This document shows positions 8,202-15,394 of a DNA stretch of 15,845 bases, piece by piece. Position numbers and translations under genes: made by a program. The stretch is taken from positions 1 through 15,845 of the forward strand of contig NIUZ01000035.1 of assembly GCA_002254285.1 (NCBI GenBank). Reading direction: 5' to 3'. This stretch comes from Bacteroidetes bacterium 4572_112 (GTDB taxonomy: Bacteria; Bacteroidota; Bacteroidia; Bacteroidales; UBA1556). Below the pieces are notes generated by a model that was not told the origin of the DNA, searched no databases, and worked only from the letters and a program-made list of their open reading frames with translations. How positions within the stretch are numbered: position 1 is the stretch's first letter; each line of letters opens with the position of its first letter.

Positions 8202-9776
8202 ATGAAAGAATTTGATGTATTTGAAAAGAATATGAAAGAAGCTTTAGGTGGTTTGGAAGAAACAAAGCCATCCAAAGTCCTATGGTTTAAAATAAGTAGT
8301 AGCCTTTTATTTCTTTCCATTTTTAAGAGCGCATATTTTAAAGCTATTATAATAGCTACTGTTAGTGCTGTGGGTATTACATGGTTTATAAATAATTCTA
8401 ATGCTAGTGATATTAACTCAGAAAGGAATGCTATAAATACTAAAATTGAGAATACAGCTGCTTCTACAGAGGTCGCAAATATTAATAACACTACTTTATT
8501 TAATAATGATAACTCTAAGGAACAAGCAAAACAATATGATAATGAAGAAATAAATAAAAAAACAAGTTTACAATTAGGAATAACAAATAATAATAATGAA
8601 CTGGTCGTTAACTTAAATGCTAATAATGGCCATTTAACAATAGATAATAATGAAATAGATTCTAAACCCAATAATGTTAGTTCAGCTATAACAGTAGAAG
8701 ATAATAATGATGAAAATTTATTAGCAGTATCGTCTTCAATAAAAAATAATAATACTGTAGAAAATAATGAAACGAGAGTAATAAAAACGGGGGTTATTGT
8801 TAATGATAATACTGAAGAGAATACTATTGTAACTAAAGATATACTTAAGAATTATGATGAGGAAACAGCAACACCTACTTCTTTAGAAGATATGAACGCA
8901 GAAATAATGATTATGCCAATTCGGAAGTTTAATTATGAACCAAATATGGTGGAAATAGATAATGCGACTCATTCAAATATTCGTCCTATTAAACCTATGA
9001 AAAAACGAATAGGATTTAATTATGATGCTTTTGCGGGATTTGATATTGACAATTCTATAATTAGTTTGGCACCAAATGATATAGCCGAAAATGATTTAAA
9101 TAAAAGCTCAATAATGTATTCTTATAATATTGGTGGCAACATTAATGTTTATAGAGATAAGTGGTTTTTGCGCTTGGGTGTAAATTATAATCAGTATTCG
9201 GAAGAATATAATATGAAATCTTCAACACTTATAGTTGATGAATACACATCTACATATTTTATAATTCATAGAGACTATACGCAAACATTAACAGGTTGGA
9301 GTGTACAAGGCAATGATTCAATTCCTATTTATAGTCAAACAGTGGTTGAAACCTTTGAGGAAAAGACAAGTACTAATTATGATACTACTATTACAGCAAA
9401 TAATTATTTGTATCGAAACGATTATTCGTTTATTAATATTCCAATTACATTTGGTCGAGAGTTTGAGTATAAATCATTTATTTTCGATGTAGCAGCCGGT
9501 GTTTCTTGGACTAGGGTAATGAAAAATAATGCTAGTATTTTTGATGCAGAGAGTGGTAATCTTATTAATGCTAATGCAGTGAGCCCTATTTCAAAGAAAA
9601 ATATTTTTAATGGAGTATTGAGTATTGATGCTGGTTATAAATTTGGGAATAAGTTAATCTTTATTCGCCCAGAGCTTTATACTCACTTAAATTCAATTTT
9701 TGATAATACATATTTACAAGAACATAAAATGTATCAGTACCGTATTTCTGCGGGGATACGCTTTACAATACAATAG
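8202..9776 (+). CDS. Probable dual membrane-spanning anti-sigma factor (Dma-like) with C-terminal outer-membrane beta-barrel
   Basis: 524 residues. Residues 1-43 are a charged, probably cytoplasmic segment with no cleavable signal peptide. Residues of about 44-63 (FKAIIIATVSAVGITWF) form one inner-membrane helix. Residues of about 65-260 are a low-complexity Asn/Glu/Thr-rich linker, long enough to cross the periplasm. Residues from about 266 to 524 alternate aromatic and polar strands (FNYDAFAGFDI, WFLRLGVNYNQYS, FINIPITFGREF, FIFDVAAGVSW, LIFIRPELYTH) and end in MYQYRISAGIRFTIQ, as in PorT/OMP_b-brl-type barrels. This order is that of the Dma anti-sigma factors of Bacteroides thetaiotaomicron, which bind an ECF sigma factor in the cytoplasm and sense the outer membrane. 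It lies between the sigma gene (2-nt gap) and a secreted PKD protein (3-nt gap). Sigma binding is inferred from position and architecture; an ordinary outer-membrane protein with an N-terminal anchor is the alternative. Confidence 0.75.
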   Translation: MKEFDVFEKNMKEALGGLEETKPSKVLWFKISSSLLFLSIFKSAYFKAIIIATVSAVGITWFINNSNASDINSERNAINTKIENTAASTEVANINNTTLFNNDNSKEQAKQYDNEEINKKTSLQLGITNNNNELVVNLNANNGHLTIDNNEIDSKPNNVSSAITVEDNNDENLLAVSSSIKNNNTVENNETRVIKTGVIVNDNTEENTIVTKDILKNYDEETATPTSLEDMNAEIMIMPIRKFNYEPNMVEIDNATHSNIRPIKPMKKRIGFNYDAFAGFDIDNSIISLAPNDIAENDLNKSSIMYSYNIGGNINVYRDKWFLRLGVNYNQYSEEYNMKSSTLIVDEYTSTYFIIHRDYTQTLTGWSVQGNDSIPIYSQTVVETFEEKTSTNYDTTITANNYLYRNDYSFINIPITFGREFEYKSFIFDVAAGVSWTRVMKNNASIFDAESGNLINANAVSPISKKNIFNGVLSIDAGYKFGNKLIFIRPELYTHLNSIFDNTYLQEHKMYQYRISAGIRFTIQ

Positions 9777-9779
9777 ATT

Positions 9780-11000
9780 ATGAAGTTTATTTACATATTT
9801 GTTTTATTAATATTCTCTATTTCATCTTATAGTATTACTATAAATGTAAGTGGTGTTGTTGAAGATTTAAATAATTCTCCAATTCAAAACCATAGGGTTG
9901 TTATAGAAGTTATTGATACTACAACATTTTATTCGAGTATAGATTCGGTACTTACTAATGCTACTGGTAATTACTCCTATACAATTTCTAATGCTGGTAT
10001 TTCGCAAACGGCTAAAATAATTATTACTACTCATGATTGCGTGGGAGCATTGCATACATTAAATGCATTTCCTGGAGGAGGGTCTAATTATAATTTCCAG
10101 ATATGTGCTGGAGGTAACCCTTCCCAATGTATAGCACAGTTCACTTTCTTTGAAGATACAATTATTAGCGGTACCTTTCACTTTATCAATCAATCTACTA
10201 ATAATACAGTCAATATATGGAAAGTGAACGGAAATATTATTAGTCAGCAGGTAGATTTCACCTATACTTTTAATACTAATCCTTCATCAAATACTGTTTG
10301 CTTGGAAATTATTAACTATAATCAAACATGTAATGATAGTAAATGTACAACAGTGATAGTTAATTATTGCAATACTTCATTTACTTCTGTAGTTTCAGGT
10401 TTGAATGTGGAATTTGTTGCAAATAGTTCGCCATCGGCTGATTATTATGTTTGGGATTTTGATGATGGAAGCTCGCAAACCATTACCAATGATACAATTC
10501 AACATTTATATACAACAGGGGCTGATTATAATGTGAAACTTACGGCCTATAATATATATGCTCAAGACACCTGCTCTGCCATAGATTCTAGTATAGTATC
10601 ATTATATCCTGTAGGGCAGTTAATAGGCTATGTGTTTACGGGTAATACCTATTTGGACGTTGCTAATGTAGTATTATATAAAAAGAATATTGCAGATGGT
10701 AAATTATTAGTGGTAGAGACTACTTCATTGGAAACAGATACCAACACCATGGCGCAGTTTTATCAATTTAATAACAAGGAATATGGTGAATATTATATAA
10801 AATGTATTATCTCTGAAAATTCTGCCGTCTATACTCAGTATATTGATACATGGGCTTCACAAGATGCTAATATGCAAATCGTTAGTTGGCAAGGTGCTGA
10901 AATGCAATCCTTAAATTCTGACCAACAAGTGGCAAATATCAACCTGAAAAAAGCAGAAGTAATATTTACCGGAGGTGAAGGTGTAATAGAACTATTATAG
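9780..11000 (+). CDS. Secreted PKD-domain protein, truncated before its T9SS sorting domain
   Basis: 406 residues before a TAG. The signal peptide is residues 1-18 (ending SSYS). Next come a carboxypeptidase-regulatory-like beta-sandwich (about 20-110, VSGVVEDLNNSPIQNHRV), a degenerate PKD-like module (about 117-195), and a PKD module with WDFDDG at W225. A further beta module starts near 280 (GQLIGYVFTGN) and the reading ends soon after FTGGEGVI. In the paralogue at 11457 the equivalent GSGSISG opens another regulatory-like module, so this protein stops just as that module should begin. The rest, including the YPNP sorting domain, continues in the +1 frame from 10990. Without it the product should reach the periplasm but lack the T9SS export signal. 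The gene starts 3 nt after the anti-sigma-like gene and belongs to the same operon, so it is a candidate target or ligand of that system. Confidence 0.8.
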   Translation: MKFIYIFVLLIFSISSYSITINVSGVVEDLNNSPIQNHRVVIEVIDTTTFYSSIDSVLTNATGNYSYTISNAGISQTAKIIITTHDCVGALHTLNAFPGGGSNYNFQICAGGNPSQCIAQFTFFEDTIISGTFHFINQSTNNTVNIWKVNGNIISQQVDFTYTFNTNPSSNTVCLEIINYNQTCNDSKCTTVIVNYCNTSFTSVVSGLNVEFVANSSPSADYYVWDFDDGSSQTITNDTIQHLYTTGADYNVKLTAYNIYAQDTCSAIDSSIVSLYPVGQLIGYVFTGNTYLDVANVVLYKKNIADGKLLVVETTSLETDTNTMAQFYQFNNKEYGEYYIKCIISENSAVYTQYIDTWASQDANMQIVSWQGAEMQSLNSDQQVANINLKKAEVIFTGGEGVIELL

Positions 11001-11010
11001 CCTCGATTAT

Positions 11011-11373
11011 ATGGTTGAGTTAAATAGCAATAATTCGGTAGTGGACGATGTCCAAATCGCTATTGATGATAATCATTATTATACTTCAGTCAATAATATT
11101 TCTAATAGCATGGATATTACTGTATATCCTAATCCTGTTTCAGATGAACTATTTATTCATATACCTACAGACTACCATTATGATAATGTGGTTAAAATAG
11201 ATATTTATAACTCTATTGGTGAACATATATACTCCCAAATGATGGAATTTAAAGCCAATTCAATATTAAACATACCATTTTTTAACAAAAAAAATGGTAT
11301 GTACATAGTCAAAGCATCAGGTACATACGGTGTTTTTGTAAAAAAAATTATTAAATTAGGTGCAACTAATTAA
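11011..11373 (+). CDS. Out-of-frame 3' fragment of the preceding gene carrying a complete T9SS type A sorting domain
   Basis: 120 residues from an ATG at 11011, although the frame is open from 10990 (NYYSLDY precedes the Met). It has no signal peptide, so alone it could not leave the cytoplasm. The N-terminal stretch VELNSNNSVVDDVQIAI resembles the last strand of a carboxypeptidase-regulatory-like module. From about residue 41 the sorting domain follows: VYPNPVSDELFIHI, IDIYNSIGEHIYS, then NGMYIVKASG and KKIIKL. It is most likely the displaced end of the 9780 gene, shifted by +1, with perhaps about 60 codons missing at the junction when compared with usual module length. An ATG and a 10-nt gap allow translation as a separate protein, but I see no reason for one. 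A sequencing or assembly error is the main alternative. Confidence 0.55.
   Translation: MVELNSNNSVVDDVQIAIDDNHYYTSVNNISNSMDITVYPNPVSDELFIHIPTDYHYDNVVKIDIYNSIGEHIYSQMMEFKANSILNIPFFNKKNGMYIVKASGTYGVFVKKIIKLGATN
11271..11301 (+). repeat. Perfect 13-bp inverted repeat inside the sorting-domain fragment
   Basis: CATACCATTTTTT at 11271-11283 pairs with AAAAAATGGTATG at 11289-11301 around the 5-nt loop AACAA. It lies within coding sequence for IPFFNKKNGM, so it may be a by-product of codon choice. No T tract follows, so it is not a terminator. I see no similar hairpin at the corresponding place in the giant protein's sorting domain. Confidence 0.6.
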
Positions 11374-11456
11374 AAAAAGAACATCATACATATAGAGAAT
11401 CAGAAAAAGATTTTCACAGAAAGAACCTTATTCACAAAAAATTAAAACAATTTATT

Positions 11457-12953
11457 ATGACAAAAAAATTATTATTATTCGTTTTCTTAATAGCAGGAGC
11501 AATAGGATTATATGCTCAAACTATTAGTGGTAATGTTACCGATTTGACGGGAGCAGGTATTACAAATTATCAAGTATATATTATTAATAACGACAGTATG
11601 AATCCTTATTCATCATCTACTTATACTGCAGGAGGTGGTGCATATTCTTTTAGTAATGTACCAAGTAGCTCTTCAGGATTTGTGGTTTATGTTTATGATT
11701 GCCAGCAAAGTATGCAAACTGTAAATTTAGCAGCAAACTCAGGAACTGCAAATTTCTCTATCTGCACTTCAAACCCATCGTCATGTACAGCAGTCTTTTA
11801 TTCTACACCAGATAGTAGTAATGCTAACTTGATTTATTTTACCGATCTTTCTTCGGGTAATCCAACATCATGGTCATGGAGTTTTGGCGATGGCTCAGGT
11901 TCTAGTTCTCAGAATCCTAGTCATACTTATGGTGCTTCAGGTACTTATACTGTTACTTTAAATATCTCTAGTGCAAATTGTTCCGATTCTTATACAACAA
12001 CTGTTACAGTAGGAAATGTAGTTCCGAGTTGTGTTGCTGATTTTTATTCTTATGCAGATAGTAATAATGTGCAATTAATACAATTTATTGATAACTCTGC
12101 TGGTAGCCCTACATCATGGTCTTGGGATTTTGGTGATGGTGCAACTGCAAGTACTCAAAACCCAAATCATACTTATGCTGCTACAGGGAGCTATAATGTT
12201 ACTTTGAGTATATCAAGTGCCAACTGTTCTGATACATACACTACTACTGTTGTAGTAGGAAATGTTACTCCTGGCTGTATTGCAAACTTCACTTTTGCTC
12301 CTGATAGTAATAATACAAGCTTGATACATTTTTATGATGCTTCTACAGGTAATCCAACTAATTGGATGTGGGACTTCGGTGATGGTAATACTTCAAGTCT
12401 GCAAAATCCTTTTCACTCATATGCATCTTCTGGGACCTATAATGTTTCGTTAATAATTACAGGAAATAACTGCCAGTCATCATATAATGCAAATGTTATA
12501 GTATCTGGTTCAGTACTTTCATACACAGTAGAAGGAAGTATTTATGCTAACAATCTTGTGGTAACAGCTGTTGATGTTGATTTATTTGATGTTACAAATA
12601 ATGTTGTAGCTTATTCTACAAGAGTTAGTCCAATGGGTACTTATAATTTTGCTAATGTTGTAGCTGGTACATATATTGTTTTGGCAACTCCTGATACTAC
12701 AGTAATACCAGGATATGCTCCTACTTATTATGGCAATGTTATTTTTTGGTCGGCAGCTACTCAGTTGAATGTAAATGCAAATCAAAGTGGAATTAACATA
12801 AACCTTGTGGCAATCCCTGTTACTCCCGGTAGTGGTAGTATTAGTGGTACTGTTAGTACAGGAAACAAATCTAGCGTTGAGAATTTAAATGTATACTTAA
12901 CTGATGATAATAATAGTGATGTATTGGTTGCCAGTACAACATCCAGTTGTTAA
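11457..12953 (+). CDS. Secreted protein with three tandem PKD repeats, truncated paralogue of the 9780 gene
   Basis: 498 residues before a TAA. The signal peptide is MTKKLLLFVFLIAGAIGLYAQ. A carboxypeptidase-regulatory-like sandwich (about 22-110, ISGNVTDLTGAGITNYQV) is followed by three PKD modules with cores WSFGDG (S142), WDFGDG (D224) and WDFGDG (D306), exactly 82 residues apart, each ending NPxHxY and GxYxVxL. A beta module follows (about 355-455), then a last regulatory-like module opens at GSGSISGTVSTGNKSS and is cut in mid-domain after VLVASTT, where the frame reads three more residues (SSC) and stops. The expected end of that module and a YPNP sorting domain are missing; the sorting-domain remainder sits in another frame at 12943. 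It shares domain order and Cys-rich N-terminal half with the 9780 protein. The 84-nt gap upstream has no recognisable promoter, so it may be read from the sigma operon. Confidence 0.82.
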   Translation: MTKKLLLFVFLIAGAIGLYAQTISGNVTDLTGAGITNYQVYIINNDSMNPYSSSTYTAGGGAYSFSNVPSSSSGFVVYVYDCQQSMQTVNLAANSGTANFSICTSNPSSCTAVFYSTPDSSNANLIYFTDLSSGNPTSWSWSFGDGSGSSSQNPSHTYGASGTYTVTLNISSANCSDSYTTTVTVGNVVPSCVADFYSYADSNNVQLIQFIDNSAGSPTSWSWDFGDGATASTQNPNHTYAATGSYNVTLSISSANCSDTYTTTVVVGNVTPGCIANFTFAPDSNNTSLIHFYDASTGNPTNWMWDFGDGNTSSLQNPFHSYASSGTYNVSLIITGNNCQSSYNANVIVSGSVLSYTVEGSIYANNLVVTAVDVDLFDVTNNVVAYSTRVSPMGTYNFANVVAGTYIVLATPDTTVIPGYAPTYYGNVIFWSAATQLNVNANQSGININLVAIPVTPGSGSISGTVSTGNKSSVENLNVYLTDDNNSDVLVASTTSSC

Positions 12954-13167
12954 TACTCTTAATGTGGAAATGAATATTGAGAAAGCAGCAGTATGTACTT
13001 TCAATGTTTATAGTATTAGTGGACAATTAATGTCATCACAACAGCTTAATGTAAATAATGGTGAATCATTAATTAGAATCAATACTAATGCATTAGCACA
13101 AGGAACCTACATCTTAAGAATTGAAAATAATGTAAACCAAACTCTACAAAAGCTGTTTGTAAAGTAA
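12943..13167 (+). pseudogene. Out-of-frame remnant of a T9SS type A sorting domain
   Basis: In the frame shifted from the preceding gene, codons from 12943 read PVVNTLNVEMNIEK, then FNVYSISGQLMSSQQLNVN, INTNALAQGTYILRI and LQKLFVK with a TAA at 13165. This is a T9SS sorting domain from the second Pro of YPNP onward; the YPN part is absent. An ATG at 12904 gives an open frame, but its first 13 residues are antisense-like filler that overlaps the real coding frame of the upstream gene, so I do not treat it as a start. The piece is the natural C-terminus of the 11457 gene, displaced by an out-of-frame deletion near 12940 or by a misassembly. Confidence 0.7.
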
Positions 13168-13203
13168 GTATTATTAATTAGAGTACAAATTCCCTAATTT
13201 GTG

Positions 13204-13239
13204 AAGCCATCTGTATTATGCAGGTGGCTTTTTTTCTTA
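13204..13239 (+). terminator. Rho-independent terminator ending the sigma-factor block
   Basis: AAGCCATCTG (13204-13213) pairs with CAGGTGGCTT (13221-13230) over ten positions with one G-U pair, around the loop TATTATG, and is followed by a run of Ts up to about 13238. It lies 37 nt after the sorting-domain remnant. It sits in the 108-nt convergent gap with the histidine kinase. Confidence 0.85.
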
Positions 13240-13240
13240 A

Positions 13241-13263
13241 AATGCTGGGCTTAGTAAAGCATT
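13241..13263 (-). terminator. Weak stem-loop downstream of the histidine kinase
   Basis: AATGCT at 13241-13246 and AGCATT at 13258-13263 form a 6-bp stem 13 nt past the kinase stop on the minus strand. The following minus-strand sequence (TTAAGAAAA) has no T tract, so this is only a possible terminator. Confidence 0.25.
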
Positions 13264-13275
13264 CTTTATTTACTA

Positions 13276-15093
13276 TTAATTTAATGGCAAATTAATAATT
13301 ATAGTTGTGCCTTTTTGACCTTCCATAGAATCAAAAGTTATTTCTGCGCCAATTATTTTAATACGATTTTCAATATTTATTAAACCTAAACCTTTATTGC
13401 TGATTACCTTATCATGATTAAATCCCAAACCATCATCTTCGTACATTAGTGTAAGTTCATTATCGTCATTTACTATAAATTGTATAATTACATAGCTTGC
13501 AGAGCTATGTCGGACTGCATTTTGTAATAACTCTTGCACAATTCGATACAAATGGGTGGCCATTATAGTATCTTCCATGTTTTTCCAATTATGAAAATGA
13601 GCATTTATTTTTATCTCATCATTTGAAAATAATAAACATAGATCTTTTATTTCATCAATAAAGGCATTGTCTTTTATTAGAGGTGTTACTAATACATGAC
13701 TCAAATTCCTAACCATCTCAAATGTACTTTGTATGGTGTTTATCAGTAATTTATTCTTTTTATCAGCTTGTTGTTTAATAACTGAAATGTTCGCTCCAAT
13801 CATATCATGTAGCTCTCTACCCACATTGTCCCTCTCTCTTTCCTGACTTTCAACAATGGCTCTAATAATATCAGATTGATGATTCTTCTGATCTTTAATT
13901 AATAACTCTCTTTCGAGATATACAGATAGTGTTTCTTTGCCAATAAGTGTCATAAACATCAATATTTCAAATATTGATCCATAAATAAACATATTGTATA
14001 CTTGTAATGAGTTTTTGATGATACCTAAATTTGGAAGAATAATGTATAATAATAATGCAAAAGAATATACAGAGTAACCAATTAATAGGGGCAAAGAATT
14101 TTTTTTGTTTGCTTTAAATGCTACGAATATAAGGTGAAGTTGTAAAAAGAGTATTGTTGGCCCTGCATAATTATAAACATATGTAGTTATTAGTAATATT
14201 TTATTATTTAATGATGCAGGGACTAAACATGATAACCAAGTTAGTCCTATAATAATGTTCAATGCAAATGTTGTTTTCCATAATCGTGGACGTAGTTTGG
14301 CTATTGGTGTAATTTCATTTATTAATAATGGTAAAAATATGAATGCCATCAAAACCCCAGTTTGCTTTATATTTGCAGTAAAATTGTATGGAATTTTTGA
14401 AACAAAATCGGTGATAGCGCCAAGCTCTCCACTAAATAACAAGCCTGTTCCTATGTTTAAGAGAAAATAATATATAAACATTCTCAACTTTGTTAAAATA
14501 TAAAGAATTATCGATATTAAAGTTGCAAAAAAGAAGAATCCTTTCCAAAACCAGATTATACGCTCGCTTGAAGTATTTGACTTTATTAAAGCCTTTTCGC
14601 TAAGCAAAAAAGACATTGTTCGTAAAGACAGATTATAGTGCTTAATGTTTATGTAGACATTGGTTTTACCAGGTTTTAGTTTTATTAGAAAAGGGTAGCC
14701 TATACTTTGAATAGCTTTGTCATTAGGGTTAAATTTCATTCCTAGGCTACTTAAATGTACTAAAGAGCCATTCTCGTCAATGTAAACATTTAACTCATTT
14801 ATTACTGCATATGGAAAGTAAATATAATATTCTTTTTCTATACCTGTAGGATTATTAAAGCTAAATCGTTCCCAGTATATTGTGTTGTCATTTATCCCTT
14901 TTAAACCTTTGGCACTATAAACAAATTCGGCATCTAATATGTTTGTATTACTGTCCTTATAAGAGTATAGATAAGTATATTCTGTTAAATCTAATTCCTT
15001 TAAACTATCACTTATTTGTATGGTTTTTATATCACCCTTTGCAAAGGTTGTTATATATATAAATAAAATAAATATAGTAGTGTAAAACCTCAT
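13276..15093 (-). CDS. 7TM-DISM sensor histidine kinase (NarL/DesK-type HisKA_3 and HATPase_c)
   Basis: 605 residues. Residues 1-18 are a signal peptide. Residues of about 25-165 are a periplasmic beta-sandwich sensor of the 7TMR-DISMED2 type (YWERFSFNNP, YYIYFPYA, GYPFLIKLKPG). Seven hydrophobic segments follow at about 179-200, 205-226, 245-262, 273-292, 298-326, 333-353 and 365-386. The dimerisation and phosphoacceptor helix has ERERDNVGRELHDMIG with H429. The ATPase domain has the N box QELLQNAVRHS (N525), G1 DDGLGF (553-558), G2 KGLGL (567-571) and a closing GTTIIINLPL. The family autophosphorylates on His and passes phosphate to a LuxR-type response regulator; none is in this window, so the partner is encoded elsewhere. 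The sensed ligand is unknown. The catalytic motifs all look intact. It is convergent with the sigma block and divergent from ligA. Confidence 0.92.
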   Translation of the reverse strand: MRFYTTIFILFIYITTFAKGDIKTIQISDSLKELDLTEYTYLYSYKDSNTNILDAEFVYSAKGLKGINDNTIYWERFSFNNPTGIEKEYYIYFPYAVINELNVYIDENGSLVHLSSLGMKFNPNDKAIQSIGYPFLIKLKPGKTNVYINIKHYNLSLRTMSFLLSEKALIKSNTSSERIIWFWKGFFFFATLISIILYILTKLRMFIYYFLLNIGTGLLFSGELGAITDFVSKIPYNFTANIKQTGVLMAFIFLPLLINEITPIAKLRPRLWKTTFALNIIIGLTWLSCLVPASLNNKILLITTYVYNYAGPTILFLQLHLIFVAFKANKKNSLPLLIGYSVYSFALLLYIILPNLGIIKNSLQVYNMFIYGSIFEILMFMTLIGKETLSVYLERELLIKDQKNHQSDIIRAIVESQERERDNVGRELHDMIGANISVIKQQADKKNKLLINTIQSTFEMVRNLSHVLVTPLIKDNAFIDEIKDLCLLFSNDEIKINAHFHNWKNMEDTIMATHLYRIVQELLQNAVRHSSASYVIIQFIVNDDNELTLMYEDDGLGFNHDKVISNKGLGLINIENRIKIIGAEITFDSMEGQKGTTIIINLPLN

Positions 15094-15180
15094 AAATATA
15101 TGCTATAGCAAAATAATTTTAGTAAAAATTTAGAATAATGTTTAAGATAGTCTTTGTAATTGATTTTAATATTTAATATA

Positions 15181-15188
15181 CAAAAATA
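15181..15188 (-). promoter_or_regulatory. Candidate -7 promoter element for the histidine kinase
   Basis: The plus-strand CAAAAATA reads TATTTTTG on the minus strand, matching the Bacteroidota -7 consensus TAnnTTTG, 87 nt upstream of the kinase start. A TTG-type -33 element at the right spacing is not clear, so the match may be chance in AT-rich DNA. Confidence 0.3.
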
Positions 15189-15348
15189 AGAAATATTTCA
15201 ATATTAGCTATTAATTATTATTTAAGAGTATATATTGGTATGTTTTTTATAGATATTAATATGTAATAATAGGCTATTTTTATATCAATATGCTTATGGT
15301 ATTATAGTTGATTAATGCCAATATTCTTATGAAAATAGATAAAGTATT

Positions 15349-15373
15349 TATCTTTGAAAAATAAGTATATTTG
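15349..15373 (+). promoter_or_regulatory. Two candidate -7 promoter elements for ligA
   Basis: TATCTTTG at 15349-15356 and TATATTTG at 15366-15373 both fit the Bacteroidota TAnnTTTG consensus, 38 and 21 nt before the ligA start. The first would give an mRNA leader of about 30 nt, the usual range. Neither has an obvious TTG at the -33 position. Confidence 0.45.
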
Positions 15374-15394
15374 CTCCTTATCAAATTATAACGA

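Larger units (their letters stand above)
15094..15394. other. Divergent AT-rich intergenic spacer
   Basis: This 301-nt gap between the histidine kinase and ligA holds no open frame that I can support. It is very rich in A and T and contains the candidate promoter elements listed separately. No RNA gene, mobile-element end or long repeat is visible. Confidence 0.7.

Noticed and set aside
8177..8671. 164-residue open frame on the minus strand opposite the anti-sigma-like gene
   Set aside because: It is the antisense of the N-terminal part of a well-supported gene, with Leu/Ile/Ser-rich filler created by Asn- and Lys-rich sense codons, and no motif.
10980..11020. Programmed ribosomal frameshift joining the 9780 body to the 11011 sorting domain
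   Set aside because: I see no slippery heptamer with a downstream structure at the junction, and the module appears to be missing residues, which a frameshift would not restore.
12904..12942. Independent small gene starting at the ATG at 12904
   Set aside because: Its first 13 residues overlap the true frame of the upstream gene and resemble no protein; only the part from 12943 matches a sorting domain.
15094..15394. Possible small RNA or RNA gene in the divergent spacer
   Set aside because: The stretch is AT-rich with no stable stem, terminator or tRNA-like element visible.
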